Under the pieces are notes generated by a model. That model had not been told where the DNA came from. It ran no database searches and saw only the letters and a program-made list of their open reading frames with translations. From Stenotrophomonas sp. BIO128-Bstrain (GTDB taxonomy: Bacteria > Pseudomonadota > Gammaproteobacteria > Xanthomonadales > Xanthomonadaceae), in NCBI RefSeq assembly GCF_030128875.1, contig NZ_CP124620.1, positions 2,046,001-2,110,000 of the forward strand: 64,000 nt of DNA, in the 5' to 3' direction. Below are positions 18,039 to 29,191 of this stretch, one piece after another; position 1 is the stretch's first letter; each line of letters starts with the position of its first letter. Both the position numbers and the translations under genes were made by a program.

Positions 18039-20108
18039 ATGCAGAACGCGAATGACATGACGGTCCGCCTGCTGATCGTGGACGACAGCGGCGAGAACGC
18101 CGAGACCATCGTCAGCACGCTGCGCAACAGCGGCATCGCGGTGCGCCCGACGCGCCCGCAGCACAGCGAGGAACTGGCCCACGTCCTGGGCACCCAGCCG
18201 ATCGACCTGGTACTGGTCGCTGCCGCCCAGAGCATCCCGCTGCTGCAGGTCACCCAGCAGATCGCGGCCAGTGGCAAGGACATCCCCATGATCCTGCTGG
18301 CCGAGTCGATCAATGAGAACGAGTGGGTCGAGGCCGGTGCCAATGGCATCCGCGCCATCGCCCTGCGCCACCGCCCCGAGCACCTGCTGGCGGTGGTGCG
18401 CAATGAATGGACCGATCTGCACGCGCGCCGCGGGCTGCGCCGGATCGAGGCCCAGATGCGCGAGACCGAGCGCCGCTGCGACGCGCTGATCTCCTCCTCG
18501 CGCGACCCGATCGCCTATGTCCATGAAGGCATGCACATCCGCGCCAACGAGGCCTACCTGGAGATGTTCGGCTACGAGACCTTCGATGATGTGGAGGGCA
18601 TCTCGCTGCTGGACATGGTCGCGCCGCAGCACGTGGACGGCTTCAAGCAGCTGCTCAAGTCGATGAGCAAGGGCGATGCACCGCCGCCGCAGTACCAGGT
18701 GGACGCACGCAACCAGGACGGGGCGGTGTTCCCGGCCACGATGGAGTTCACCCAGGCCAGCTACGAAGGCGAATCCTGCCTGCAGGTGGTGTTCCGCCGC
18801 CGCATGGAGTTCGACCCGGAGCTGGCGCGCGAGGTCGAGGACCTGCGCCAGCGCGACCAGGTCACTGGCCTGCTCAACCGACCGACCTTCATGCTGCATG
18901 TCGAAAATGCCGTGGCCCAGGCCGGCCGCAGCGAGGGCCGGTTCGGCCTGCTGCTGGTCGAGCCCGACCACTATGCGCGCCTGCTGCCCGAGATCGGGCT
19001 GGACTCGGCCGACGCGCTGATCGGTGCCCTTGCCCGCGTGCTGGCCCAATCCGTTGGCGACGCTGCCCAGGTGGCCCGCTTCGGTGAACACAGCTTCGCC
19101 GTGCTGACCGAAGCACCCTACGCGCAGACCGTCGCCTTGGCCGACCAGATCCGGGCCGCCTTCGCCGCGCAGGTGTTCAGCATCGGCGAGCGCTCGGCCA
19201 CGGTCACCGTCAGCGTCGGCGGCGTGCAGGTCGGCGAAAAGATCGCCAGCATCGGCCAGGTGCTGGCCCGCGCCACCGAGTGCACGCAGGCAGCCCTGGA
19301 ACTGGGCAACACCACCCGGGTGTTCGACCCGGCGGCAGTGGACCGCGTGGAAGAAGAGCGCATCCAGCACTGGGTCGCACGCATCCGCCAGGCGCTGGAC
19401 GGCGATGGCTTCCAGCTGCATTACCAGCCGGTGCTCAACCTGCAGGGCGAAGCGCTGGAGTTGTACGAGGCCTACCTGCGCCTGGAGCACAACGGCGAGC
19501 TGCTCAGCCCGACCGCGTTCCTGGGCATCGCCGAGGAACACGGCCTGCTGGCCGACATCAACCGCTGGGTGGTCACCCACGCGATCGGCATGCTCGCCGC
19601 ACGCAGGCGCGAGGGCCACGTCACCCACCTGATGGTCAAGATCACCCCGGAGTCGTTCAACGACCCGCAGATGATCGTCACCCTGCGCCGCGAGCTGCAG
19701 GCCCAGGGCGTGCCGGGCGAACAGCTGTGGCTGCATGCGCCGGAGGCAAAGGTGTTCACCCACCTGCGCAATGCGCAGCAGTTCCTGGCGGCGATCGCGC
19801 CGCTCGGCTGCCGGATCGGCCTGGAGCAGTTCGGCTCGGGGCTGGACTCGTTCCAGCTGCTGGCCCATTTCCAGCCGCAGTTCCTCAAGCTGGACCGCGA
19901 CTTCACCTGCGACCTCGCCAGCACCCGCGAACACAGCGGGAAGATCAGCGAGATCACCGCGCGGGCGCAGGCCGCCAACATCCGCACCATCGCCGAGTTC
20001 GTCGCCGATGCCAACTCGATGAGCCTGCTTTTCAGTGCCGGGGTGGACTACGTGCAGGGCGACTTCGTCGGCCCGGCCGGCCCGGTGATGGATTTCGATT
20101 TCAGCTGA
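18039..20108 (+). CDS. fimX: FimX, degenerate REC-PAS-GGDEF-EAL c-di-GMP receptor for type IV pili
   Basis: This 689-residue protein matches FimX of xanthomonads and Pseudomonas in length and domain order: receiver-like (8-120), PAS (about 145-255), GGDEF-like (270-430), EAL-like (440-685). All are degenerate. The receiver lacks the phospho-acceptor Asp (LVLVAAA), the cyclase site reads FGEHS at 348-352, and EAL reads EAY at 477-479. Such proteins bind c-di-GMP without making or breaking it, and in Xanthomonas FimX contacts PilZ and the pilus ATPase PilB at the cell pole. A GGGGAG site precedes the ATG. It appears to be monocistronic and is followed by SMAG repeats. Confidence 0.88.
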   Translation: MQNANDMTVRLLIVDDSGENAETIVSTLRNSGIAVRPTRPQHSEELAHVLGTQPIDLVLVAAAQSIPLLQVTQQIAASGKDIPMILLAESINENEWVEAGANGIRAIALRHRPEHLLAVVRNEWTDLHARRGLRRIEAQMRETERRCDALISSSRDPIAYVHEGMHIRANEAYLEMFGYETFDDVEGISLLDMVAPQHVDGFKQLLKSMSKGDAPPPQYQVDARNQDGAVFPATMEFTQASYEGESCLQVVFRRRMEFDPELAREVEDLRQRDQVTGLLNRPTFMLHVENAVAQAGRSEGRFGLLLVEPDHYARLLPEIGLDSADALIGALARVLAQSVGDAAQVARFGEHSFAVLTEAPYAQTVALADQIRAAFAAQVFSIGERSATVTVSVGGVQVGEKIASIGQVLARATECTQAALELGNTTRVFDPAAVDRVEEERIQHWVARIRQALDGDGFQLHYQPVLNLQGEALELYEAYLRLEHNGELLSPTAFLGIAEEHGLLADINRWVVTHAIGMLAARRREGHVTHLMVKITPESFNDPQMIVTLRRELQAQGVPGEQLWLHAPEAKVFTHLRNAQQFLAAIAPLGCRIGLEQFGSGLDSFQLLAHFQPQFLKLDRDFTCDLASTREHSGKISEITARAQAANIRTIAEFVADANSMSLLFSAGVDYVQGDFVGPAGPVMDFDFS

Positions 20109-20116
20109 TTGGGAGC

Positions 20117-20264
20117 GTCACGACCAACGGTCGTGACCTACCCTCTTCCGCGCATCAATGGGCGCAGCGCGCGTCCATCATTGGGCCCACCGCACGTGCA
20201 TCGATGGGGTCACCGCGCGTGCATCGATGGCCGCGCGGGTAGATGCCGACCGTTGGTCGGCATC
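20117..20264. repeat. Inverted SMAG pair enclosing degenerate 23-bp tandem repeats
   Basis: GTAG palindromes lie at 20117-20141 (minus orientation) and 20239-20264 (plus orientation). Between them, 20150-20236 holds about three and a half degenerate copies of a roughly 23-bp unit built around GCATCGATGG. The block fills the convergent gap between fimX and fabV. Confidence 0.75.
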
Positions 20265-20275
20265 ATTCCTTCCGG

Positions 20276-21535
20276 TCAGGCCATCTCGACCAGGTTCGGG
20301 ATCTTCACATCGGTCGCGACATCGGCGTCGTAATCCACGCCTTCCACACCGAACCCGAACAGACGCAGGAAATCGGCCTTGTAGCCGGCCAGATCGCTGA
20401 TCTCGTAGAGGTTCTCGTTGGTCACCTGCGGCCACAGCGCGACCACTTCGCCCTGCACCTCCGGCGCCATTTCCTTGTAGTCCGCGCGCAGGCGGCCGGC
20501 GTCATCGATCAACTCGACCTTGCGGCCGCCATCGGTGACCAGGTCGTGGCGCAGGCGCTCGGTCGCGGTGCCCGCCTCCTTGCCGCCGTAGAGGATGTCG
20601 TACAGGGTATCGAGCTGTTCGATGCAGCCCTCGTGGGTGCCCTTGGCCTTCATCACCTTGAACAGCAGCGACAGGTACAGCGGCATGGTCGGGATCGCCG
20701 AGCTGGCCTGGGTGACCACGGCCTTGAGCACCGATACGCGCGCATCGCCACCGATCGGCGCCAGCTTCTGACGCAGGCCGACGACCTTCTCGTCCAGATC
20801 CTTCTTGGCCGCGCCGATGGAGCCGTTCCAGTAGATCGCCTGGGTGATTTCCTCACCGACGTAGGTGAAGGCCGTGGTGGTCGCGCCTTCGGCCAGCACA
20901 CCGGCCTCGAGCAGCGCATCGATCCACATCTGCCAGTCTTCGCCGCCCATGACGGCGACGGTACCGGCGATCTCTTCCGGCGTGGCCGGCTCGATCGTGG
21001 TTTCGGTGATCACTTCCTTGTCGGTATCCAGGCCGCGCAGCGTGATCGGTGCGCCGATCGGCTTGAGCGTGGAGCTGATCACTTCACCGGTCCTGGGATG
21101 CTTGCGGCGCGGCGCGGCCAGGCTGTACACCACCTGGTCGACCTGGCCGAGATCCTGCTTGATCAGCTCGATGACCTTGGCCTTGACCTCGTCGGAGAAG
21201 GCATCGCCGTTGACGCTCTTGGCGTACAGACCAGCCTGCTCGGCGTACTTGTGGAACGCGGCGGTGTTGTACCAGCCGGCAGTGCCGGGCTTGGTCTCGG
21301 TACCCGGACGCTCGAAGAACACGCCCAGCGTGGCGGCATCACTGCCGAACGCCGCCGTGATGCGCGCAGCCAGGCCGTAGCCGGTGGAGGCACCGAGCAC
21401 CAGCACCTTCTTCGGGCCGTTGGTGATCTTCGGCTTGGACTGGATGTACTCGATCTGCTGCTTGACGGCCGCATCGCAGCCGACGGGATGGGTGGTGACG
21501 CAGATGAAGCCGCGCACACGCGGTTTGATGACCAT
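20276..21535 (-). CDS. fabV: FabV-type trans-2-enoyl-CoA/ACP reductase
   Basis: This 419-residue NADH-dependent enoyl reductase does the last step of each fatty-acid elongation cycle. It carries the nucleotide-binding motif [13 protein letters not shown] near residue 47 and the FabV active-site pattern Tyr-X8-Lys, seen as Tyr235 and Lys244. FabV proteins are triclosan-tolerant in contrast to most FabI enzymes. The start at 21535 ([20 protein letters not shown]) is the family N-terminus; the open frame extends further but is repeat-derived. It is monocistronic. Confidence 0.93.
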   Translation of the reverse strand: MVIKPRVRGFICVTTHPVGCDAAVKQQIEYIQSKPKITNGPKKVLVLGASTGYGLAARITAAFGSDAATLGVFFERPGTETKPGTAGWYNTAAFHKYAEQAGLYAKSVNGDAFSDEVKAKVIELIKQDLGQVDQVVYSLAAPRRKHPRTGEVISSTLKPIGAPITLRGLDTDKEVITETTIEPATPEEIAGTVAVMGGEDWQMWIDALLEAGVLAEGATTTAFTYVGEEITQAIYWNGSIGAAKKDLDEKVVGLRQKLAPIGGDARVSVLKAVVTQASSAIPTMPLYLSLLFKVMKAKGTHEGCIEQLDTLYDILYGGKEAGTATERLRHDLVTDGGRKVELIDDAGRLRADYKEMAPEVQGEVVALWPQVTNENLYEISDLAGYKADFLRLFGFGVEGVDYDADVATDVKIPNLVEMA

Positions 21536-21687
21536 GTAAACCTCGAGGGGGACTGGCGCAGGGCGGACCGGCGCGATGAAAAGGGAGGTCGCGCGCCACC
21601 TGGGCGGCTGCGCGGAACGCAAGGGATCGTAGTGCGCAGCGCCGCGGAGTACAACCGACGGGGGTGTATGTTCCTTGTGGCCTGGGA

Positions 21688-21781
21688 CCGGTGAGGGCAG
21701 GTCGGGACGCGCCGTGAATCCGTCCTTGGAGGCTCGACACCCGCATCCATGCGGGTGACGGTCCCGCCCTGCCCTCACCGG
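21688..21781. repeat. Palindromic element A with 21-bp near-perfect inverted ends
   Basis: Ends 21688-21708 and 21761-21781 are inverted repeats with one mismatch. The core contains GCCGTGAATCCGTCCTTGG and a small hairpin (ACCCGCATCCATGCGGGT). The core is clearly related to that of the element at 23066-23177, while the outer ends differ. Confidence 0.75.
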
Positions 21782-21814
21782 CCCCTGCCCGACACAGGGC
21801 CGCTACGGATGGGA

Positions 21815-21841
21815 GAGCAGCCACGCATGCCGTGGCTCTAC
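21815..21841 (-). repeat. SMAG-type (GTAG) palindrome
   Basis: On the minus strand this reads GTAGAGCCACGGCATGCGTG and closes with GGCTGCTC, giving a hairpin of the SMAG class. It lies just before the lower-GC patch. Confidence 0.75.
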
Positions 21842-22169
21842 CCTTGATACCCCGCGTGATATGGCCTCTGACCGGGCCGCCGCCGTCGGATCGTTATCGC
21901 CCGCCTGGCAGCGCCGAAAATCTAACGCGCGGCGAACCACGCAGGATTCGACACCTAGCAGTCTTGAGAGTTTTGTCAGTTCCTGCGGAGCCGCCCACTG
22001 AAAAAGCTGATCCCGCCAGTTCTTGACGCATCTTGCACCCCTATTGAAAGTCCCCCGGACAGGGGCTAGTGCCTTGAGTTAGGTTTCGGACCTGCACCTT
22101 CCGACCGCAGTAAATTTGCGGAAGCGCGAGTGCCAGACCGGACAAACACCGACAGCACAAACTGGGCCT

Positions 22170-22841
22170 ATGAGCGAATTCGCTGATTACTTCATCAAAA
22201 GATACGGGAGCCCGGAGCTCACCGTTGCGTTGAGACCCGACGAGCTGGATCAAGCAGAACGCGTGCTTCCCCAACAGTTGATTGAGCTCTATCGGCGCTT
22301 TGGCCGATGCGTCATGCGTGGCGGGCGCATCCAACTCTGTCTCCCTGATGATCTTGGCCCCGTCCTTGACCAGACGTTCGACGGAGATGAAACGTTCTCA
22401 AGCTCAAACACACACGCATTCGCTTATACCGCGTTCGGATGTATCTACTTCTTTCACGAATCACTAGGTCTGGGGTCGGTCGACCTACTAACCGGTCATG
22501 TCGAGGTAGAAGATCTGACATCCCCACCTCCACCAGGCACGCCGATTGACACGGCTGTTCACATTCCCCTGGTCCTGAGCGACGAATCTCTGGACTTTCT
22601 GGATCTGGACGGAAACCCGCTGTTTGAGAGAGCTACCAAGGCATTGGGGACGCTGCAGATCGGCGAATGTTATGGCTTCTTCCCAGCACTCGGCCTCTGT
22701 GGCATTGCACATATCGATTACGTTCGCAGAACACCCGCTAGAGCGCATATGTCATTGATCTGCCAAATGACGGAGTTTGCGATCTTCGGCACCACAGAGA
22801 CGTACAGCCTGTTTTTGCACCGAAAAGTAGGGCCTCAATGA
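22170..22841 (+). CDS. GAD-like/DUF1851 protein, predicted orphan Tdi1-type immunity protein
   Basis: This 223-residue cytoplasmic protein has an N-terminal GAD-like part (FADYFIKRYGSP, then LPQQLIELYRRFG) and a C-terminal DUF1851-like part (LFERATKALGTLQIGECYGFFPALGLCG). That pairing is seen in immunity proteins such as Tdi1 that neutralise type VI DNase toxins. No toxin gene is next to it. The region 21.9-22.9 kb is visibly richer in A/T than its surroundings and is bracketed by palindromic repeats, which suggests acquired DNA. The start at 22170 is chosen by the domain edge; no strong ribosome-binding site is visible. Confidence 0.7.
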   Translation: MSEFADYFIKRYGSPELTVALRPDELDQAERVLPQQLIELYRRFGRCVMRGGRIQLCLPDDLGPVLDQTFDGDETFSSSNTHAFAYTAFGCIYFFHESLGLGSVDLLTGHVEVEDLTSPPPPGTPIDTAVHIPLVLSDESLDFLDLDGNPLFERATKALGTLQIGECYGFFPALGLCGIAHIDYVRRTPARAHMSLICQMTEFAIFGTTETYSLFLHRKVGPQ

Positions 22842-23065
22842 GACCCTGCTTCGCATAGCGGCAGCGTGCGCTCCGATCCGCTGCGAAGCAGCCACACATG
22901 TCCTGGAAAGATCCGCCCGATTGCTTCCTCGTACACAACAGTTGCTAGCGGCAATGGTTGTCTGCGCCAATTGGACCTGACGCTGGCATCATGCCGGACA
23001 CCGCGCACGCTCTGCCCGATCCTGCCTTGGCTTCGCTCCACCAACCGCCCTCCCGCACCTTCTCT
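22842..23065. other. Non-coding remnant-like stretch
   Basis: This lies between the immunity-like gene and the palindromic element. Short open frames on both strands have no coding character. I see nothing recognisable in it. Confidence 0.5.
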
Positions 23066-23177
23066 GGAGGGCGACGGATAGCGATGTGCAGGACCGTTGG
23101 AGCGCCAAGGATGGCGCTCACGAGTCCCCAAGGATGGGTTTACGGCGGGTCCAGCACAGCGCTATCCGTCGCCCTCC
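23066..23177. repeat. Palindromic element B with perfect 18-bp inverted ends
   Basis: Ends 23066-23083 and 23160-23177 are perfect 18-bp inverted repeats 76 bp apart. Its core, read on the minus strand, contains GCCGTAAACCCATCCTTGG and a GGCGC-type hairpin, matching the core of the element at 21688-21781. Confidence 0.8.
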
Positions 23178-23254
23178 AACCATGAGAGCCCGAGGCGCCG
23201 CTCTGGCTCTGGCTCTTGTAAGGCTCCCGATCCAGCCGACTCGACGCACACCCA

Positions 23255-23283
23255 AAAGAAAGGCCGCGCAATGCGCGGCCTTC
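23255..23283 (-). terminator. Rho-independent terminator after secF
   Basis: The stem AAGGCCGCGC / GCGCGGCCTT with a 3-base loop is followed on the minus strand by TTTCTTTT. It is about 26 bp past the secF stop and ends the queA-tgt-yajC-secDF run. Confidence 0.85.
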
Positions 23284-23308
23284 CGGATGTTGCAGACCAC
23301 CAGAAACC

Positions 23309-24283
23309 TTACGGACGACGCTCCAGCGCTTCCACGTCCTTGGCCTTCGGCAGCAGATCCTGCTTGGTCACCGCCAGTGCGCCCATCGTCAGCAGCGGGC
23401 AGGCGATGAAGATCGACGACAGCGTACCGATCACCGCACCGATCATCTGGCTCAGCGCCAGCCCTTCCAGCGAACCACCGCCGTACAGGTACAGCGCCAG
23501 CACCGACAGGAAGAACACCAGCGAAGTGATGATCGTGCGCGACAGCGTCTGGTTGATCGAACGGTTCATCACTTCCAGCGGCTCGACGCGCAGGCTGCGG
23601 AAGTTTTCACGCACGCGGTCGAACACCACGATGGTGTCGTTGATCGAGAAGCCCATCACCGACAGCAGGCCGGCCAGCACGGTCAGATCGAACTCGCGGC
23701 CACTCAGCGAGAAGTAGCCCGCCACCACCAGCACGTCGAACAGCGTGGTGATGATCGCCACCATCGCGAACTTCCACTCAAAGCGGAAACCGATGTAGAT
23801 CAGGAAGCCGATCAACACGAACAGCGCCGCGTACAGGCCGTTCAGGGCCAGCTCTTTACCCACCTGCGGGCCGACGAACTCGGCGCCGACGATGGCGGCC
23901 TGGTTGCCCTCCATCGAGATCGCCTTCTGCACGGCTTCGGCGGTGCGGTTGTTGGCTTCACCGGCGTTCTCGCCTTCGGCCATTTCCTGCGGCTGCAGGC
24001 GGATCAGCAGGTTGCTGCCGCTGCCGAAGCTCTGCACCTGGGCACCGGCATAGCCGGCGCCTTCCAGATGCTCACGCACGGCATCGACGTCAGCCGGCTT
24101 GTCGAAGCGCACTTCGACCACGGTGCCGCCGGTGAAGTCCAGCGCGTAGTTGAAGCCCTTGAAGGCAATGCAGCCGATGGCGGCAATGAACACCAGGGCA
24201 GCCAGCGAGACAGCCACCCAACGGGTGCGCATGAAGTCGAACTTGGTGTCGTTCGGGATCAGATGCAACGGGAAAAGTTTCAT
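23309..24283 (-). CDS. secF: Protein-export membrane protein SecF
   Basis: This 324-residue inner-membrane protein works with SecD and YajC to drive late steps of Sec translocation using the proton gradient. About six transmembrane segments flank a periplasmic loop after TM1. The motif GGTVVEVRF and the TM4 block LAGLLSVMGFSINDTIVVFDRVREN are diagnostic. The start at 24283 (MKLFPLHLIPND) has hydrophilic residues before TM1. It lies 19 bp after secD. Confidence 0.95.
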   Translation of the reverse strand: MKLFPLHLIPNDTKFDFMRTRWVAVSLAALVFIAAIGCIAFKGFNYALDFTGGTVVEVRFDKPADVDAVREHLEGAGYAGAQVQSFGSGSNLLIRLQPQEMAEGENAGEANNRTAEAVQKAISMEGNQAAIVGAEFVGPQVGKELALNGLYAALFVLIGFLIYIGFRFEWKFAMVAIITTLFDVLVVAGYFSLSGREFDLTVLAGLLSVMGFSINDTIVVFDRVRENFRSLRVEPLEVMNRSINQTLSRTIITSLVFFLSVLALYLYGGGSLEGLALSQMIGAVIGTLSSIFIACPLLTMGALAVTKQDLLPKAKDVEALERRP

Positions 24284-24302
24284 GGTTTCTATTCGCTTCC
24301 CG

Positions 24303-26156
24303 TCAGATGGCCAGGGTCTTGAGCTTCTTGCGGCGGCTGTAAACCAGCACGGCAAGGGCACGCGAGACGGTGATTGCAGTGAACATGGAGGCCAGGATGC
24401 CGACGATCATGGTCACGGCGAAGCCCTTCAGCGGGCCGGTACCGAACGCATACAACGCCACACCCGCCAGGATGCCGGTGAGGTTGGCGTCCAGGATGGT
24501 CCCGGAAGCCTTCTCGTAACCGGCCACGATGGCCGCCTTGGGCGGCATGCCGGCCCGCAGCTCTTCACGGATACGTTCGTTGATCAGCACGTTGGCGTCG
24601 ACCGACAGGCCGATCGACAGCGCCAGGCCGGCGAAGCCGGGCAGCGTCATCGTCGCACCGAACAGCGACATCACCGCCACCACGATCAGCAGGTTGAACA
24701 GCATCGCCACCGAGGTGATCACGCCGAACATCCGGTAGTACACGGTGAAGAAGACCAAGGTGAACAGGAACGCGAAGCCGACCGCGGTCACGCCGCGCTC
24801 GACGTTCTCCGCACCTAGGCTCGGGCCGACGATGCGTTCTTCAACAAAGTCCATCGGCGCGGCCAGCGAACCGGATTTCAGCAGCTTGGCCAGGTTGTCC
24901 GCCTCGAGCTTGTCCAGGCCGGTGGTCTGGAAGTTCTTGCCGAACACGCCGTTGATGTTGGCGACCGAGATCACCTCTTCCTTGACGCGGAAGCTGCGCA
25001 CTTCCTTGCCGTCGACCACGTTCACGGTCGGGATGCGCTCGGTGTAGACCACCGCCATCGGCTTGTTCACGTTGGCGCTGGTGAAGTCGAACATGCGCTG
25101 GCCGCCGACGTTGTTCAGCGTCACGCTCACCGCCGCCGAGCCGTTCTGGTCGGTGGTGGCCTGCGCGGCGACCATCTGGTCACCGGTCACGATCACGCGC
25201 TTGTTGAGCAGGATCGGGCCGCGGTTGTCGCGCTGCTGGTAGACTTTGGCCTCCGGCGGGATGCGGCCGCTGGCGATCGCGTCCTGGGCGTTGCCTTCAA
25301 CCACGGCGCGGTATTCCAGCGTCGCGGTGGCACCGATCATGCGCTTGGCTTCGGCGGTGTCCTGCACGCCGGGCAGCTGCACGACCACGCGGTCGGCACC
25401 CTGGCGCTGGATGATCGGCTCGGCCACGCCCAACTGGTTGACGCGGTTGCGCAGCGTGTTGACGTTCTGTTCGATGGCGCCATTGGCGATCGCGGTCAGC
25501 TCCGTCTCCGGCATGCTGACGGTGATGCGGTTGCCCGCCACCTCATAGCCCAGCGTCGGCTGCGCCTTGACCATGACCTCGCGGGCACGCGCGGCCGCAT
25601 CGGCACCGGCAGACGGGCTGATGGTGGCCACGATGGTGTTGTCGCCACGACGTTCGACGGACTGGTAGGCGATGCGGGCATCGCGCAGGCTGGTGCGCAC
25701 GTCTTCGGCGTAGGCGTCCAGACGCTTGTCCAGTGCCGCCTTCTGGTCGACCTGCAGCACGAAGTGGACGCCGCCCTGCAGATCCAGACCCAGCACCATC
25801 GGCTTGGCGCCCAGGTCGCTCAGCCAGTCCGGCACGGTGGAAGCCAGGTTCAGGGCAACCACGTAGTCCTCGCCCATCTCGTCGCGCAGGGCGTCGTTGG
25901 CGGCGGTCTGCGCCTGCAGCGTCGGCAGGCGCACGATCAGGCTGTCGCCCTCCTTGGCGACCGACAGCGGCTCCACGCCGGCCTGCTTGAGGTCACCCAG
26001 CACACGGTCGCGCAGGGCGTCGTCGATCTGCCCGCCACGGTTGGCGGTGATCTGCACGGCAGGGTCCTTCTGGTAGATGTTGGGCAGCGCGTACAACGCA
26101 CTGACCGCCAGCACGATCAGGATGAGGAAATACTTCCAGCGTGGAAATTCGAGCAT
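24303..26156 (-). CDS. secD: Protein-export membrane protein SecD
   Basis: This 617-residue inner-membrane protein has one N-terminal helix, a large periplasmic P1 region (about 30-440), and a C-terminal five-helix block. The family signatures LGLDLQGGVHFVLQVD and LALSIGLSVDANVLINERIREELRAG are present. The start at 26156 (MLEFPRWKYFLILIVLAVSALYALPNIY) leads straight into TM1. It sits between yajC and secF in the conserved order. Confidence 0.95.
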   Translation of the reverse strand: MLEFPRWKYFLILIVLAVSALYALPNIYQKDPAVQITANRGGQIDDALRDRVLGDLKQAGVEPLSVAKEGDSLIVRLPTLQAQTAANDALRDEMGEDYVVALNLASTVPDWLSDLGAKPMVLGLDLQGGVHFVLQVDQKAALDKRLDAYAEDVRTSLRDARIAYQSVERRGDNTIVATISPSAGADAAARAREVMVKAQPTLGYEVAGNRITVSMPETELTAIANGAIEQNVNTLRNRVNQLGVAEPIIQRQGADRVVVQLPGVQDTAEAKRMIGATATLEYRAVVEGNAQDAIASGRIPPEAKVYQQRDNRGPILLNKRVIVTGDQMVAAQATTDQNGSAAVSVTLNNVGGQRMFDFTSANVNKPMAVVYTERIPTVNVVDGKEVRSFRVKEEVISVANINGVFGKNFQTTGLDKLEADNLAKLLKSGSLAAPMDFVEERIVGPSLGAENVERGVTAVGFAFLFTLVFFTVYYRMFGVITSVAMLFNLLIVVAVMSLFGATMTLPGFAGLALSIGLSVDANVLINERIREELRAGMPPKAAIVAGYEKASGTILDANLTGILAGVALYAFGTGPLKGFAVTMIVGILASMFTAITVSRALAVLVYSRRKKLKTLAI

Positions 26157-26214
26157 TGCTTGGGTCCCGCGCGGTGCCCGTCCCGGCACCGCGGTTGAAC
26201 GGAAAGGAGGTGGA

Positions 26215-26559
26215 TCAGTTGGCCGACTTCAGCGTGCCGGTCGGCAGCACATTGCCCACGGCGCCCTTCTGCACGCGGATGCGCACGTTCTCGGCCACTT
26301 CGATGGTGATGAAGTTGTCGCCGATGTCGGTGACCACGCCGGCGATGCCGCCGTTGGTCAGCACTTCGTCACCGCGCTTGACCTTCTCCAGCATGGCCTT
26401 ATGTTCCTTCTGGCGCTTCATCTGCGGGCGGATCATCAGGAAGTACATGATCGCGATCAGGATGATCGGGAACAGCAGGGTGGTCAGACCCATGCCCTGC
26501 GGCTGGCCACCGGCGGCCTGGGCGTTGGCGGTGGGGATCAGGAAGGCGAGCAGGTTCAT
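26215..26559 (-). CDS. yajC: Preprotein translocase subunit YajC
   Basis: This is a 114-residue single-pass inner-membrane protein of the SecDF-YajC complex. A hydrophobic helix (LLFPIILIAIMYFLMIRPQMKR) is followed by a small cytoplasmic domain with GDEVLTNGGIAGVVTDI. It lies 58 bp upstream of secD. The 155-bp gap upstream to tgt holds nothing recognisable. Confidence 0.94.
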   Translation of the reverse strand: MNLLAFLIPTANAQAAGGQPQGMGLTTLLFPIILIAIMYFLMIRPQMKRQKEHKAMLEKVKRGDEVLTNGGIAGVVTDIGDNFITIEVAENVRIRVQKGAVGNVLPTGTLKSAN

Positions 26560-26714
26560 AGTGTGTCCTTGGGTTGGGAGGCGCCCCGCCCCCTTTGAGG
26601 GTCAGGGTGTCGCCGCGAAACGGGGGTCAGCCTCGAAGTATGCCATGGCCCCGGGAGTTCGTCCTTGGGCCGTTTGGCAGGGTCGGCGCGCCGGAGCGGC
26701 CGGCCGGGGTCACT

Positions 26715-28980
<2,266 letters not shown>

Positions 28981-29191
28981 TGTACGACTGGCTCCCGGTA
29001 GCAACCCAGCCTTGCGCGAACGTCGCGCAAAATGCTGCTTTGCAACAGTTTTTGGCGGGGTTATCGCGCGAAAAACCGCGTGCTAGCATCGAGCCGGAAG
29101 TCTGATGCACGAGCAGGAATGCCCGAAGCGCGCGCGAATAGACGCGCGTTTTGCTTTTCCGCCGTGCCGCCATCGTTTCAGGAGATCTGCA

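Noticed and set aside
18012-19934. 640-codon open frame antisense to fimX
   Set aside because: High-GC shadow; fimX has clear domains and a ribosome-binding site.
20150-20236. CRISPR-like array
   Set aside because: The 23-bp units are contiguous and degenerate, without spacers and without cas genes.
22116-22169. Upstream ATG for the immunity-like gene
   Set aside because: The added 18 residues are Arg/Thr/Gln-rich and precede the domain start; the ATG at 22170 fits better.
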